Made by a program: the position numbers and the translations under genes
Shown here: positions 53,887 through 62,787 of the stretch, piece by piece
Numbering within the stretch: position 1 is the first letter of the stretch
Layout of the letters: the number at the start of each line of letters is the position of its first letter
Notes under the pieces: generated by a model
The model's database searches: none
The model's input: only the letters and a program-made list of their open reading frames with translations
Told to the model about the DNA's origin: nothing
Assembly: GCA_958437935.1 (NCBI GenBank)
Contig: CAUBPS010000011.1
Location: 1-64,000, forward strand
Direction: 5' to 3'
Length of the DNA: 64,000 nucleotides
From: an uncultured Collinsella sp.
Lineage (GTDB): Bacteria; Actinomycetota; Coriobacteriia; Coriobacteriales; Coriobacteriaceae

Positions 53887-55344
53887 ATGAGCGATAGCCA
53901 GAACATGTCCGATGAGGTACGCGCCCGCCTTCGCGCTATTCCTTCCGTCAACGAGCTGCTTGCAGAGTGGCCGGTTGTGAAGGCGGCGGGGGAGACCTGC
54001 GACGCGGTGGTGCATGTCGCCGTCACGGCCGAGCTCGATGAGGAGCGCGCTGCGATTCGTGCCGGCGCCGCCCCGCGTTCCAAGCGCGAGCTGGCCTCGG
54101 CCATCGGGTGGCGTGCGCATCGCTCCGCGCTGCCGAGCCTGCGTCCCGCCGTCAACGCCACGGGTGTGGTTATCCATACCAATTTGGGTCGCGCCCCGCT
54201 CGCGGAGTCGGCCGCCAAGGCCGTGGCCGAGGTCGCGCGCGGCTACAGCACGCTCGAGTACAGCGTGGACACCTGCTCGCGCGGGTCGCGCAAGGAGCAC
54301 GCCGCGCAGCTCATCCGCTCGCTTACCGGTGCCGAGGACGCACTGGTCGTTAACAATAACGCCGCCGCCGTGCTGCTGGTGCTGGCGACCCATGCCGCAG
54401 GCAGGGAGGTTATCGTCAGCCGCGGCGAGCTTGTCGAGATTGGCGGCAGCTTCCGCATCCCCGATGTCATGGCGGCTTCGGGCGCCAAACTCGTCGAGGT
54501 CGGCGCTACCAACCGCACGCATTTGGGCGACTACGAGCGCGCCATTACGCCCGATACGGCGATGATCCTTAAGGTTCATCCTTCCAACTATCGCATCGAG
54601 GGTTTTCACGAGGAGGTGGGTTCTCGGGAGCTTGCGGCGCTTGCTCACAAGCATGGCCTGCTGTTCTACGAGGACCAGGGCTCGGGCGCGCTATTGCCTG
54701 ACGACATCCTGGTTCGTGGCGGCGAGGAAACCACGCCGGCTTCGGTTTCTGCAGGGCTCGATCTGGTGTCGTGCTCGGGCGATAAACTGCTGGGCGCGGC
54801 ACAGGCGGGCATCATCATGGGCCGTCGCGATCTGGTCCAGGCCTGTGGGTCGCATCCGCTCATGCGCGCTCTGCGTCCGGGTAAACTGGCTCTGTCGGCG
54901 CTCGAGGCCACGCTGCGTATCTACATGGATGGCGCCGATGTTGCCCATCGCGATATTCCGGTGCTCAGCATGCTTACACTGCCACAGGCTCATTTGGAGC
55001 GACGTGCCCGTAAGCTGCGTGATTGTATGGTCGCCGGGCTCGATAAGGCTGGTTGCCCGTGTGCCGTTGAGTTGGAGATTGTCGAGGAATCGTCGACCCC
55101 CGGTGGCGGCTCGCTGCCTACCGTGGAGCTGCCCACGATGTGCGTTGCCGTGCGTCTTGTTGACGAGCGCCTGACGGTCGACGCGCTCAAGCGCTCGCTT
55201 GTCCAGGACTTCGACACGCCGGTCGTCACGCGCACCTCGCACGACCGCATTCTGTTTGATGTGCGCACGCTCGTTGGCGACCGCGATATCGAGACGGCGG
55301 CATCGACACTCGTCGCGTGCGTTGAGAAGGCGATTGCTCGATGA
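53887..55344 (+). CDS. selA: L-seryl-tRNA(Sec) selenium transferase
   Basis: SelA converts Ser-tRNA(Sec) to Sec-tRNA(Sec) with selenophosphate. The protein has 485 residues. Its N terminus has IPSVNELLAEWP, typical of SelA, the fold has NATGVVIHTNLGRAPL, and the PLP lysine is Lys300 in SCSGDKLLGAAQAGI. The upstream gap of 76 bases holds a CAGCC/GGCTG hairpin. The last four bases overlap selB (ATGA). Confidence 0.96.
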   Translation: MSDSQNMSDEVRARLRAIPSVNELLAEWPVVKAAGETCDAVVHVAVTAELDEERAAIRAGAAPRSKRELASAIGWRAHRSALPSLRPAVNATGVVIHTNLGRAPLAESAAKAVAEVARGYSTLEYSVDTCSRGSRKEHAAQLIRSLTGAEDALVVNNNAAAVLLVLATHAAGREVIVSRGELVEIGGSFRIPDVMAASGAKLVEVGATNRTHLGDYERAITPDTAMILKVHPSNYRIEGFHEEVGSRELAALAHKHGLLFYEDQGSGALLPDDILVRGGEETTPASVSAGLDLVSCSGDKLLGAAQAGIIMGRRDLVQACGSHPLMRALRPGKLALSALEATLRIYMDGADVAHRDIPVLSMLTLPQAHLERRARKLRDCMVAGLDKAGCPCAVELEIVEESSTPGGGSLPTVELPTMCVAVRLVDERLTVDALKRSLVQDFDTPVVTRTSHDRILFDVRTLVGDRDIETAASTLVACVEKAIAR

Positions 55345-57308
55345 GTGAGGTTCAGGCGCCGGTGGAGTGTCCCGTTATCGTTGGCACGGCGGGCCACGTC
55401 GACCACGGTAAGTCGGCGCTGATCGAGGCGTTGACCGGCAAGAATCCCGACCGTCTGGAGGTTGAGCGCCGTCGCGGTATGACCGTGGAGCTGGGCTTTG
55501 GCGAACTGGCGCTGCCGAGCGGCAAGATCGTCGGCCTGGTCGACGTGCCGGGCCACGCGCATTACTTGCGCGCCATGGTGCAGGGTGCCACGGGCATTGA
55601 TGTTGCCGTGTTGGTGGTCTCTGCCGTCGAGGGCGTGATGCCGCAGACCCGCGAGCACGTGCATGTGCTGGAGCTGCTGGGCGTTACGCATATGGTGGTC
55701 GCGCTGACGATGTGCGACCTGGCCGATGCCGAGATGACCGAGCTTGCCGAGCTCGATGTCGATGACTTTTTGTCGGGTACCGTGTTTGCGGGCGCGCCGA
55801 TTGTGCCCGTGTCGTCTAAGACGGGCGAGGGGATCGACGGGTTGCTTGCGGTGCTCGACGAGCAGGTAAGTGCCTGCTGGGATGCCTGCCGCGACCGTTC
55901 CGATCGGAGCGATGCCGCACCGCGTCTGCCCATCGACCGCTGCTTTACGATCAAGGGCGTCGGCACCGTCGTGACGGGAACGCTGCACGATGCGCCGGTT
56001 GCGGTGGGCGACGAGCTGATGGCTTTGCCGTCGCGTACGGTCTGTCGCGTGCGTGGGATTCAGGTGCATGGCGATACGCCGCGAGCGCTGCCCGGACAGC
56101 GCGTGGCACTCAACTTGGTGGGCGATGGTGTCGCCGCTCTCGATCGCGGTGAGATGCTGGGCGTTGCGGACCGCTTTGGTCAGACGTTGCGCTTTATGAT
56201 GACGTTTACGTATTTGGGTCGCGAGGGAGCCAAGCCGCGTGTGCTCGAGTCGGGTGCGCGTGTGCACGTGATGGCCGGCACGGCCGAGGCCGTCGGCCGT
56301 ATCATGCTCATGGAGGGCGAGGCCCCCATGGCGGTGGGCGAGGCCCGTACCGTACAGGTACGCTTGGAGGAACCGCTTCCGCTGCGCGCCGGCGACCATG
56401 CCGTGGTGCTGTCCTATTCGCCGGTCATGCTTATTGGTGGAGGGCGCGTGCTGTTGTCGCGCTGCCGCCGTTCGCGCGAACTTACTGAGGGGGAACGCGT
56501 GCTGTACGCGGCGCTCGAGTCCGGCGATATCGCGGGCGGTGTGGGCGCTTGGCTGGCGCTGCAGATGCTGCCGGTTACGGCGGTTGATGTTGCCGAGGCT
56601 TTGGATCTTGGTGTCGGCGAGGTCGATACCGCACTGCGCGGGTTGGTGTCGCAGGGCTCTGTTCGCAAGCTTGCCGTGGGTGATGCGGACTACTTGGCGG
56701 ACGCCGTGGTGCTCGACGCCGCGATGGATGCACTGGCGGCGACCCTGTCAGCCATGCATACAGCGTCTCCCAAGGAGACGGGCTTTACGCCTGGCGCCGT
56801 TGCCCATGCTGCGTGGCCTGCCGCTGACGATACAGTTGCCGCAGCCCTGATTTCCGAGGGCTGCTCGCGCGGCGTGTGCGCCGCCGAGGGCTCCGAGGTA
56901 TTCGATCCGCATTCGGCCGCCGCGGCGGCACGCGTGGTGCGAGAGGCTTGCGAGCGGATCGTCGCGCTGCTTGACGAGGCCGGCCTGGATGCACCGGCGC
57001 TTCCCGAGGTGGGCGAACAGCTGCAGCTCGGCCGCGACACCATGACGCGTGCCCTGCGCGAGCTTTCGCTCAACCGTTCCATCGTGAAGGTCGAGCGCGA
57101 CGTTGCCCTGTCCGCCATTTCGGAAGCTCATGCACGCGAGCTTGTTGCCGCCGCCATTGAGGCTGCCGGCGGCGCTGCCACCACGAGCGTGCTGCGCGAG
57201 GCCCTGGGCGTGTCGCGCAAGCGTGCCATCAGCATCTTGGAGCACCTGGATGCCGTGCGCTTTACAGTGCTCGACAAGGAAGCCGGCGGCCTGAGGTCCC
57301 TACGCTAG
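55341..57308 (+). CDS. selB: Selenocysteine-specific elongation factor
   Basis: The 655-residue GTPase delivers Sec-tRNA to UGA at SECIS hairpins. G motifs are GTAGHVDHGKSALIEAL, the DVPGHAHYL switch and the TMCDLAD region. Domains II and III follow, with CFTIKGVGTVVTGTL. The C-terminal 280 residues are the winged-helix array that binds mRNA, and they end with GVSRKRAISILEHLD. It overlaps the selA stop. The two UGA genes in this window (selD and fdhF) are its evident targets. Confidence 0.96.
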   Translation: MSEVQAPVECPVIVGTAGHVDHGKSALIEALTGKNPDRLEVERRRGMTVELGFGELALPSGKIVGLVDVPGHAHYLRAMVQGATGIDVAVLVVSAVEGVMPQTREHVHVLELLGVTHMVVALTMCDLADAEMTELAELDVDDFLSGTVFAGAPIVPVSSKTGEGIDGLLAVLDEQVSACWDACRDRSDRSDAAPRLPIDRCFTIKGVGTVVTGTLHDAPVAVGDELMALPSRTVCRVRGIQVHGDTPRALPGQRVALNLVGDGVAALDRGEMLGVADRFGQTLRFMMTFTYLGREGAKPRVLESGARVHVMAGTAEAVGRIMLMEGEAPMAVGEARTVQVRLEEPLPLRAGDHAVVLSYSPVMLIGGGRVLLSRCRRSRELTEGERVLYAALESGDIAGGVGAWLALQMLPVTAVDVAEALDLGVGEVDTALRGLVSQGSVRKLAVGDADYLADAVVLDAAMDALAATLSAMHTASPKETGFTPGAVAHAAWPAADDTVAAALISEGCSRGVCAAEGSEVFDPHSAAAAARVVREACERIVALLDEAGLDAPALPEVGEQLQLGRDTMTRALRELSLNRSIVKVERDVALSAISEAHARELVAAAIEAAGGAATTSVLREALGVSRKRAISILEHLDAVRFTVLDKEAGGLRSLR

Positions 57309-57344
57309 CTAGCCCGCTCGGTTTGGTAAAATACCGGCGCACTT

Positions 57345-57441
57345 GGGAACGGATGGGCTCCGGTGGGCTCCGCGGTCCTCAAAACCGTTGCGAGGCGTGC
57401 AAAACGTCTTGGATGTGTTCGATTCACATACGTTCCCGCCA
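57345..57441 (+). tRNA. selC: tRNA-Sec (anticodon UCA)
   Basis: The 97-base sequence starts GGGAACG and ends CGTTCCCGCCA, giving a matched acceptor stem, and encodes CCA. The anticodon loop CCTCAAA between CGGT and ACCG has TCA, which reads UGA. A long variable arm (GCGAGGCGTGCAAAACGTCT) and the T-loop TTCGATTC are visible. It lies 36 bases after selB. Confidence 0.96.
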
Positions 57442-57449
57442 TACGCTAC

Positions 57450-57506
57450 CAGCGCTTTTGTGCTCGCGGTCTTGCTGCGTGCCGCAAAGGCGCTGTTTTG
57501 TTTTTG
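57450..57506 (+). terminator. Terminator of the selA-selB-selC unit
   Basis: CAGCGC..TTTG and CAAA.GCGCTG pair, followed by TTTTGTTTTT. mobA is therefore likely to have its own start. Confidence 0.75.
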
Positions 57507-57595
57507 TACGGGTCCGCCGTGTCGCCTGTCATGTCGTCTACGGTATTTGCCCCGTGCGCTGGATTTTGAACGTGCCGATGGAGGTGTTTTGCCGT

Positions 57596-58228
57596 ATGAC
57601 TACCGTAAGACGGACCGATCTTTCTTGTGTCGTTCAAGCGGGCGGGCTGTCCTCGCGCATGGGCTGCGATAAGGCGCGCATGGCGTTTTGCGGCGAGCCG
57701 CTCATCGAGCGCGTGCTGGGTCGTCTGGCGGCAGTTGCCGGCGAGTTAGTCGTGACGACTTCGCGTCCCAGCGAGCTTGCCTACCTTGAGGAGTGCGCGT
57801 TTGGCGGCTTGGTGCCGCGAGTGGTGGCGGACATTGAGGGGTCGGCGGGCGCCATGCGCGGCATCGCGAGCTCGTTGGCCGCGGCCCGATTGCCGCTCGT
57901 GGCTATCGTCGCCTGCGACATGCCGTTTGTCTCGTCGGAACTCATCGGCACGCTTGCCGATCGTGTTGAGGCCGAGGCACTCGATGTGTGCGTGCCGCGC
58001 GAGGAGCGGGGAATTGAGCCGCTTTGCGCCGTCTGGCGCCGTGACGCGTGTGCGCCGGTTGCCCAAGAGCTGCTCTCCTGCGACCGCCAGCGCATTCGCT
58101 GCCTGATCAATCGCGTTCAGGCTGGTTATATGGATGAGCCTCAGATTGTCGCGGTCGCAGGCTCGACGCTCTGCTTCGAAAACGTCAATACGCCCGAGGA
58201 GTTTGCGGCAGCCGAGCTGCTCGCCTAG
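57596..58228 (+). CDS. mobA: Molybdenum cofactor guanylyltransferase-like protein
   Basis: The 210-residue nucleotidyltransferase has VVQAGGLSSRMGCDKARMAF (about residues 12-31), which is the MobA GTP-binding loop. DMPFVSSELI near residue 105 is the metal-binding strand. MobA attaches GMP to Mo-molybdopterin, as needed by FdhF and other bis-MGD enzymes. The related cytidylyltransferase MocA serves hydroxylases, and this gene could belong to either group. ATG 57596 follows GGAGGTG at ten bases; a longer in-frame reading crosses the tRNA and is rejected. Confidence 0.85.
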   Translation: MTTVRRTDLSCVVQAGGLSSRMGCDKARMAFCGEPLIERVLGRLAAVAGELVVTTSRPSELAYLEECAFGGLVPRVVADIEGSAGAMRGIASSLAAARLPLVAIVACDMPFVSSELIGTLADRVEAEALDVCVPREERGIEPLCAVWRRDACAPVAQELLSCDRQRIRCLINRVQAGYMDEPQIVAVAGSTLCFENVNTPEEFAAAELLA

Positions 58229-58243
58229 ACGATTGGAGTTGCC

Positions 58244-58639
58244 ATGTCTCACGATATTTGTCCCGACACGGGAGAACCTTGCACTTGCGACGGGTCCGAA
58301 CCCTGTACCTGCGGTTGCGGTAGCTGTGGACATACCGCGGAAGAGGAAGCGGCCGCTGCGGCGTATCGTGAGGCACACCGTGAAGACCCGTCCAGTGATG
58401 CCCTCGATCGCGAACGCAAAATCATCGTTTCGTTCGACAGCACCTTCGATGTGATGGAATGCGAGCAGCTGTGCCTTGCCGCCGGTGTTCCCGGGCGCAT
58501 CATGCCGCTGCCCGGCTCCATCACCGCCGGCTGCGGACTGTGCTGGGCCATGCCGTTCTCGGGCGATGCCCTCGCTGCCTTCCGCGCCGCCACCGAGGGC
58601 CGCGTAACCCCCGCCGACTACCACCAACTCGTCCTCTAA
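58244..58639 (+). CDS. DUF3343 Se/S-carrier-like protein with Cys-rich N-terminal extension
   Basis: The 131-residue protein has two parts. Residues about 1-30 hold eight cysteines (CPDTGEPCTCDG, CTCGCGSCGH) and look like a small metal- or cluster-binding head. Residues about 60-131 are a DUF3343 domain like the one at 18316-18567, with MECEQLCLAAGVPGRIMPLPG and TAGCGLCWAMPF. The first domain is absent in the paralogue. Position beside selA, selB, selC and mobA supports a role in selenium or molybdenum cofactor handling. The ATG follows TTGGAG. An IS element follows its stop. Confidence 0.75.
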   Translation: MSHDICPDTGEPCTCDGSEPCTCGCGSCGHTAEEEAAAAAYREAHREDPSSDALDRERKIIVSFDSTFDVMECEQLCLAAGVPGRIMPLPGSITAGCGLCWAMPFSGDALAAFRAATEGRVTPADYHQLVL

Positions 58640-58718
58640 CCACCAAAACCACCACATTGGGGACAGGCCCCTTTTGAACTGCGTCCCGAATCTTGGCCTT
58701 CTTTATTAGAAGCGAACA

Positions 58719-59639
58719 CTAGGACGCTTTCAATAGCCGTTTCCGAAACTCCACCGGGGTGAGGCCGCCGAGCGCCACCTGGCGACGCCTCGTGTTCCAA
58801 TGCACGACGTAGGCGTCGAGGTCCCTCTTGAAGGACTCGAAGTCGGCCCACTCGACGCCCCTGAAGAACTCGTCCTTGAGATGCCCGAACACCTGCTCCG
58901 TCGCCCCGTTGTCCAGGCAGTTGCCCTTTCTCGACATGCTCTGCCTGGCGCCGTGCCTCCTGAGCTCGCCGGTCCACCTAGGGTGCTGGTACTGCCAGCC
59001 CATGTCGCTGTGGACGATCGGCGAGGCCCCGGCCGGCATCCTCGCGAACAGGCGCCTGAGCACCTCCTCCTGCTGGGCCATGTCCGGGCTCGTCGACACC
59101 GACCAGGAGACGATCTCCTTCGTGCAGAAGTCGTAGACCGGGGCGAAGTACGCCTTGCCCCAGGGCTGCCTGAATTCCGTGACGTCGGTCCCGAGCTTCT
59201 CCCACGGGGCGCCCGCGCGAAAGTCACGCGCTATCAGGTTGTCGAACCTCTCGCCGACCGGACCGCGGTAGGAGTTGTAGCGATGGTAGTCGGTCTCCCG
59301 GCGGATGCCGCAGCGGATGCCGAGCTCCCGCATCATCTTGAGGACCGTCTTGTCCGCTATCCTCGCGCCCAGCTCGGCCCTCAGGCACATGGCTATCTGG
59401 CGGTGGCCGCACCCGTTCGCCGTCCTCGAGAAGATCTCGCGCACGGCCTCCCGGAGCTCTGGCCGGGTCGCTCTCGGCGGGTGCGCTACGGCATAGTGGT
59501 AGCTCGACGGCGCGAGCCGCGCGGCCGCGAGCAGGTCGCATAGGCGGTGGTGCCCTGAAAGGGAGGCTACGACCTGGGCTTTCTCCCAGTTTGAGAGCTC
59601 TTCTCCGCTTTCAGGGCTATCGATTTTTTTAGATACGCC
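58719..59639 (-). CDS. IS3-family transposase OrfB (DDE integrase), reached by -1 frameshift
   Basis: OrfB carries the IS3 catalytic domain. The DDE residues lie in GTDVTEFRQPWGKAYF, VHSDMGWQYQH and NCLDNGATEQVFGHLKDE. An upstream HTH_21-like region begins at RLCDLLAAARLAPSSYHY. No good start codon is present, and the frame joins orfA at the run of seven A (59624-59630, minus strand), where a -1 slip turns YLKKS into YLKKID. The fused OrfAB would be the active transposase. Confidence 0.88.
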   Translation of the reverse strand, partial: GVSKKIDSPESGEELSNWEKAQVVASLSGHHRLCDLLAAARLAPSSYHYAVAHPPRATRPELREAVREIFSRTANGCGHRQIAMCLRAELGARIADKTVLKMMRELGIRCGIRRETDYHRYNSYRGPVGERFDNLIARDFRAGAPWEKLGTDVTEFRQPWGKAYFAPVYDFCTKEIVSWSVSTSPDMAQQEEVLRRLFARMPAGASPIVHSDMGWQYQHPRWTGELRRHGARQSMSRKGNCLDNGATEQVFGHLKDEFFRGVEWADFESFKRDLDAYVVHWNTRRRQVALGGLTPVEFRKRLLKAS

Positions 59640-60076
59640 ACCTGGGCCTCGAGTTTGCGCACGCGCTCCTCGAGCTCCCGCTCGCGCGTCCGCCCCCCGG
59701 GGCCCTCCGGCCTGCCGCGGCGTCCCGGCTCGAGCGCCTCCGGCCCGCCCTCGCGGTACAGCCTGCACCAGCGGTCGAGCGATGTGGCGGCGGCGATGCC
59801 GAAGCGGGCCATCGCCTCCGACCGCGGCATCCCCTCGTCCACGACGGCCCTCGCGACGGCGAGCTTGGTCTCCATGTCGTAGGTCCTGCGGCTCTCGCCC
59901 ATCCCGATCAGCCCCTTCCTCCCGGTTGCCCGGTACGCGTAGAGCCATTTTCTCACCGCCGGGGCGGGAACGTCGAGCTTCTTGGCCGCGAGTTCGAAGC
60001 CGAGGCCGGCCTCGAACAGGTCGGCGGCGCGTGCCCTCATCTCGCGACCGTATCTTGCCTTCTTCCTGCGGGGCAT
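59567..60076 (-). CDS. IS3-family transposase OrfA (helix-turn-helix)
   Basis: The 169-residue protein has two helix-turn-helix segments (ARAADLFEAGLGFELAAKKL and ARAVVDEGMPRSEAMARFGI), as in the IS150 group, and a C-terminal leucine-zipper-like ERELEERVRKLEAQVAYLKK. The start ATG at 60076 follows AGGGAGG on the minus strand. The zipper ends at the slippery A7 where OrfB takes over. Confidence 0.88.
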   Translation of the reverse strand: MPRRKKARYGREMRARAADLFEAGLGFELAAKKLDVPAPAVRKWLYAYRATGRKGLIGMGESRRTYDMETKLAVARAVVDEGMPRSEAMARFGIAAATSLDRWCRLYREGGPEALEPGRRGRPEGPGGRTRERELEERVRKLEAQVAYLKKSIALKAEKSSQTGRKPRS

Positions 60077-60362
60077 TTCCGATGCCTCCCTTTTCTCGAA
60101 CCTTAATTTCAAAGTCCAAGAAATGGGATGCAGTTCATTTGTGGTGGTTTGGAACACGTGGACGAAACAGGTTTGAAACACGGGTTTTGCACGTCAGGCA
60201 CTCAAAAACGCCTCTACCTGCATCGTAATCAAAACGAAACATCTGCTCGTCTGCTTATGCGAAACTTTCCCGCAACAGTGCGATATTATCCATACACGAT
60301 AAAGTTCGCGGCGCACAGGGTGCCGCGACCGACACTTTTCGTTTCCTATCATTGGAGGAAGC

Positions 60363-61718
60363 ATGAGCTACACGCAGAAAGTTCTCGACGAGCTCAAGGC
60401 CCGCTATCCCGAGCAGCCTGAGTTCATCCAGGCCGCGACCGAGATCCTCGGCACCATCCAGCCGGCGCTCGACGCCCATCCCGAGTACGAGGAGGCCGCC
60501 CTGCTTGAGCGCCTCGTCGAGCCCGAGCGCATCGTTATGTTCCGTGTCCCCTGGGTCGATGACCAGGGCAAGGTTCAGGTCAACCGCGGCTATCGTGTCG
60601 AGTTCAACTCTGCCATTGGACCCTACAAGGGCGGTCTGCGCTTTAACCCGACGGTCACCCTTGGCATGCTCAAGTTCCTGGGCTTGGAGCAGATCCTCAA
60701 GAACAGCCTGACCACCCTTCCCATGGGCGGCGGTAAGGGCGGCTCCGACTTTGACCCCAAGGGCAAGTCCAACAACGAGATCATGCACTTCTGCCAGTCC
60801 TTCATGACCGAGCTTTATCGCCACATCGGCCCCAACACCGACGTTCCCGCCGGCGACCTGGGCGTTGGCGGCCGCGAGGTTGCCTACATGTTCGGTCAGT
60901 ACAAGCGCCTGACCAACGAGTGGACCGGCGTCCTTACCGGCAAGGGCCTCTCCTTTGGCGGCTCGCTCGCCCGTACCGAGGCCACCGGCTACGGTCTGGT
61001 CTACTTTGTGGACGAGTACCTCAAGAGCCGCGGCGATTCCTTCGAGGGCAAGAACGTCGTCGTTCACGGCTCCGGTAACGTCGCCATCTACGCGGTCCAG
61101 AAGGTCGCCCAGCTCGGCGGTAAGGTGCTGGCCTGCTCCGACACCCACGGCTGGGTCGAGGATCCCGACGGCATCGACTACACCGTGCTCGAGCATGTCT
61201 ACAACAAGAAGCGCTCCGGCCACGACAAGGGCGTCACGCTCGCTATGTACGTTGACGAGAAGCCCAACGCCGTGTGGCACGAGGGCGACGGCCGCGGCGT
61301 GTGGCAGCTGCCCTGCGACATCGCGCTGCCCTGCGCTCGCGAGAACACGCTGCTGCTCGAGGACGCCCAGGCGCTCGTCGCCAACGGCTGCAAGGTGGTC
61401 GGCGAGGGCGCGAACATGCCCACGACCATCGAGGCCACGACCTACTTCCAGGAGAACGGCGTCGCCTTTATGCCCGGTAAGGCAGCCAACGCCGGCGGCG
61501 TGCTCGTCTCCGGCCTGGAGATGAGCCAGAACGCCGAGCACCTGTCCTGGACCTTCGAGGAGGTCGACGGCAAGCTCGAGCAGCTCATGCGCGGCATGTT
61601 CCACAACGTGGACGACACCGCCAAGGAGTACGGCGAGGAGGGCAACTTCGTCATGGGCGCCAACATCGCCGGCTTCCTGAAGGTCGCCGACGCCATGCTC
61701 GCCCAGGGCGTCTGCTAA
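60363..61718 (+). CDS. gdhA: NADP-type glutamate dehydrogenase
   Basis: The 451-residue enzyme interconverts 2-oxoglutarate plus ammonia and glutamate. Signatures are GPYKGGLRFNPTV, the catalytic-lysine motif LPMGGGKGGSDFDPKGKS near residue 120, and GSGNVAIYAVQKV for the Rossmann fold near 238. Length matches the hexameric 450-residue class. The start follows TTGGAGGAAGC. The 225 bases between the IS and this gene hold its promoter and a CGCGGC/GCCGCG hairpin. A terminator follows the stop. Confidence 0.95.
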   Translation: MSYTQKVLDELKARYPEQPEFIQAATEILGTIQPALDAHPEYEEAALLERLVEPERIVMFRVPWVDDQGKVQVNRGYRVEFNSAIGPYKGGLRFNPTVTLGMLKFLGLEQILKNSLTTLPMGGGKGGSDFDPKGKSNNEIMHFCQSFMTELYRHIGPNTDVPAGDLGVGGREVAYMFGQYKRLTNEWTGVLTGKGLSFGGSLARTEATGYGLVYFVDEYLKSRGDSFEGKNVVVHGSGNVAIYAVQKVAQLGGKVLACSDTHGWVEDPDGIDYTVLEHVYNKKRSGHDKGVTLAMYVDEKPNAVWHEGDGRGVWQLPCDIALPCARENTLLLEDAQALVANGCKVVGEGANMPTTIEATTYFQENGVAFMPGKAANAGGVLVSGLEMSQNAEHLSWTFEEVDGKLEQLMRGMFHNVDDTAKEYGEEGNFVMGANIAGFLKVADAMLAQGVC

Positions 61719-61745
61719 ATCTTCGCTCGATATAGCATCGCAGAA

Positions 61746-61777
61746 GGCTCCCAGTCATCTTGGCTGGGAGCCTTTTT
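61746..61777 (+). terminator. Terminator of gdhA
   Basis: GGCTCCCAG and CTGGGAGCC pair around an 8-9 base loop and are followed by TTTTT. Confidence 0.9.
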
Positions 61778-61872
61778 GATCCGCATGCGACGGAGGAAAA
61801 CGGTTCATTTTGTCCCGACGCGAGCTGTGCCCCCTCGTTTGGTACACTTAAAGGTACTGGACAAGTGAAGAG

Positions 61873-62787
61873 ATGGGGGAGAACGTGCTCAAGTTCGGTA
61901 CCTACGTCCGTGTTGGAAACGCGGCCGAAGCCTATGAGCTCTTACAGAAGAACCGCAACAACAAGATTGTGGGCGGCGGCATCTGGATGCGTCTGGGTTC
62001 GCGTCGCGTGGCGACTGCGATTGACCTTTCGGCCTGCGGACTCGATCAGATCGAGGAGACCGAGACCGAGTTTCGCATCGGTGCCATGTGCACCCTGCGC
62101 CAGCTCGAGCGTCAGGCCGGGCTCAACGCGCTTGTCAACAATGTCTTTGAGTTCGCCGTCCACGATATCGTGGGCGTGCAGCTGCGCAATACCGCCACGG
62201 TGGGCGGCAGCATCTACGGTCGCTTTGGCTTCTCGGACGTTCTCTCTGCCTTCCTCGCGCTCGATTCCTATGTTGAGCTGACGGGAGCCGGCCGCGTGCC
62301 GCTCGCGGAGTTCGTGGACATGGGCTACGTGCGTGACGTGATCGAGCGCGTCGTAGTCGTCAAGCACGATTACCGTGCGAGTTACGAGGCCGTGCGCAAG
62401 GCCGCGACCGACTTCCCCTCGCTCAACGTCACCGCCGCCTGGTGGGACAACACCTGGCACGTCACCGTCGGCGCCCGCCCGCTGCGCGCGACCCTGCTGC
62501 AGAGCGAGGCATGCGGCCTCACCAACGAGCAGCCTTCCGAGGACGAGCTTCGCGCCCTTGCCGTATCCGTGCGTGCGCTGAGCTATGGCACCAACCTGTG
62601 GGGCTCGGCTGACTACCGCCGCCGCATCTCGGCCCCGCTGGCGATTCAGGCTGTGCGCCGCGCCGCCGGCATCGAGCTTTCGGCCGCGCTTGCCCACGAG
62701 CTCGAGGGCGTGCAGATTCCTAAGTTTGCCACGGACGAGTATTCCTGTCGCCGCGTGCCCGGCGTCGATTCTAGCGAGGTGCGCTAA
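61873..62787 (+). CDS. FAD-binding subunit of a molybdenum hydroxylase (XdhB/YgfM-like)
   Basis: The 304-residue protein belongs to the FAD-binding molybdopterin dehydrogenase family. NNKIVGGGIWMRLGSRR near residue 30 and NTATVGGSIYGRFGFSD near residue 112 are the two flavin-contact regions. It would pass electrons from the Fe-S domain of the next gene to NAD(P) or another acceptor. Length is slightly above the E. coli YgfM group (about 259). The stop codon overlaps the start of the next gene (TAATG). The start ATG 61873 has only a weak GAAGAG before it. Confidence 0.8.
   Translation: MGENVLKFGTYVRVGNAAEAYELLQKNRNNKIVGGGIWMRLGSRRVATAIDLSACGLDQIEETETEFRIGAMCTLRQLERQAGLNALVNNVFEFAVHDIVGVQLRNTATVGGSIYGRFGFSDVLSAFLALDSYVELTGAGRVPLAEFVDMGYVRDVIERVVVVKHDYRASYEAVRKAATDFPSLNVTAAWWDNTWHVTVGARPLRATLLQSEACGLTNEQPSEDELRALAVSVRALSYGTNLWGSADYRRRISAPLAIQAVRRAAGIELSAALAHELEGVQIPKFATDEYSCRRVPGVDSSEVR

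Larger units (their letters stand above)
58675..60137 (-). mobile_element. IS3-family insertion sequence (IS150-like), 1463 bp
   Basis: The terminal inverted repeats TGAACTGCGTCCCGAATC (58675 on) and its counterpart at 60114-60137 agree at 19 of 24 positions. The flanking TTT at 58672-58674 and 60138-60140 is a 3-bp target duplication. Inside are orfA and orfB on the minus strand with an A7 frameshift site. It looks intact. Confidence 0.9.
58643..60152. repeat. Intergenic hairpin split by the IS element
   Basis: CCAAAACCACCACA (58643-58656) and TGTGGTGGTTTGG (60140-60152) are complementary with one bulge. Between them, in the pre-insertion sequence, GGGGACAGGCCCC would form the inner part. 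The IS at 58675-60137 sits inside this hairpin. Confidence 0.7.

Noticed and set aside
57323..57595. Longer N terminus for mobA
   Set aside because: It would be read through tRNA-Sec and its terminator. The family N terminus starts right after ATG 57596.
58800..59543. 247-codon plus-strand frame across the IS
   Set aside because: It is antisense to the transposase DDE domain, which has all catalytic residues in the other strand.
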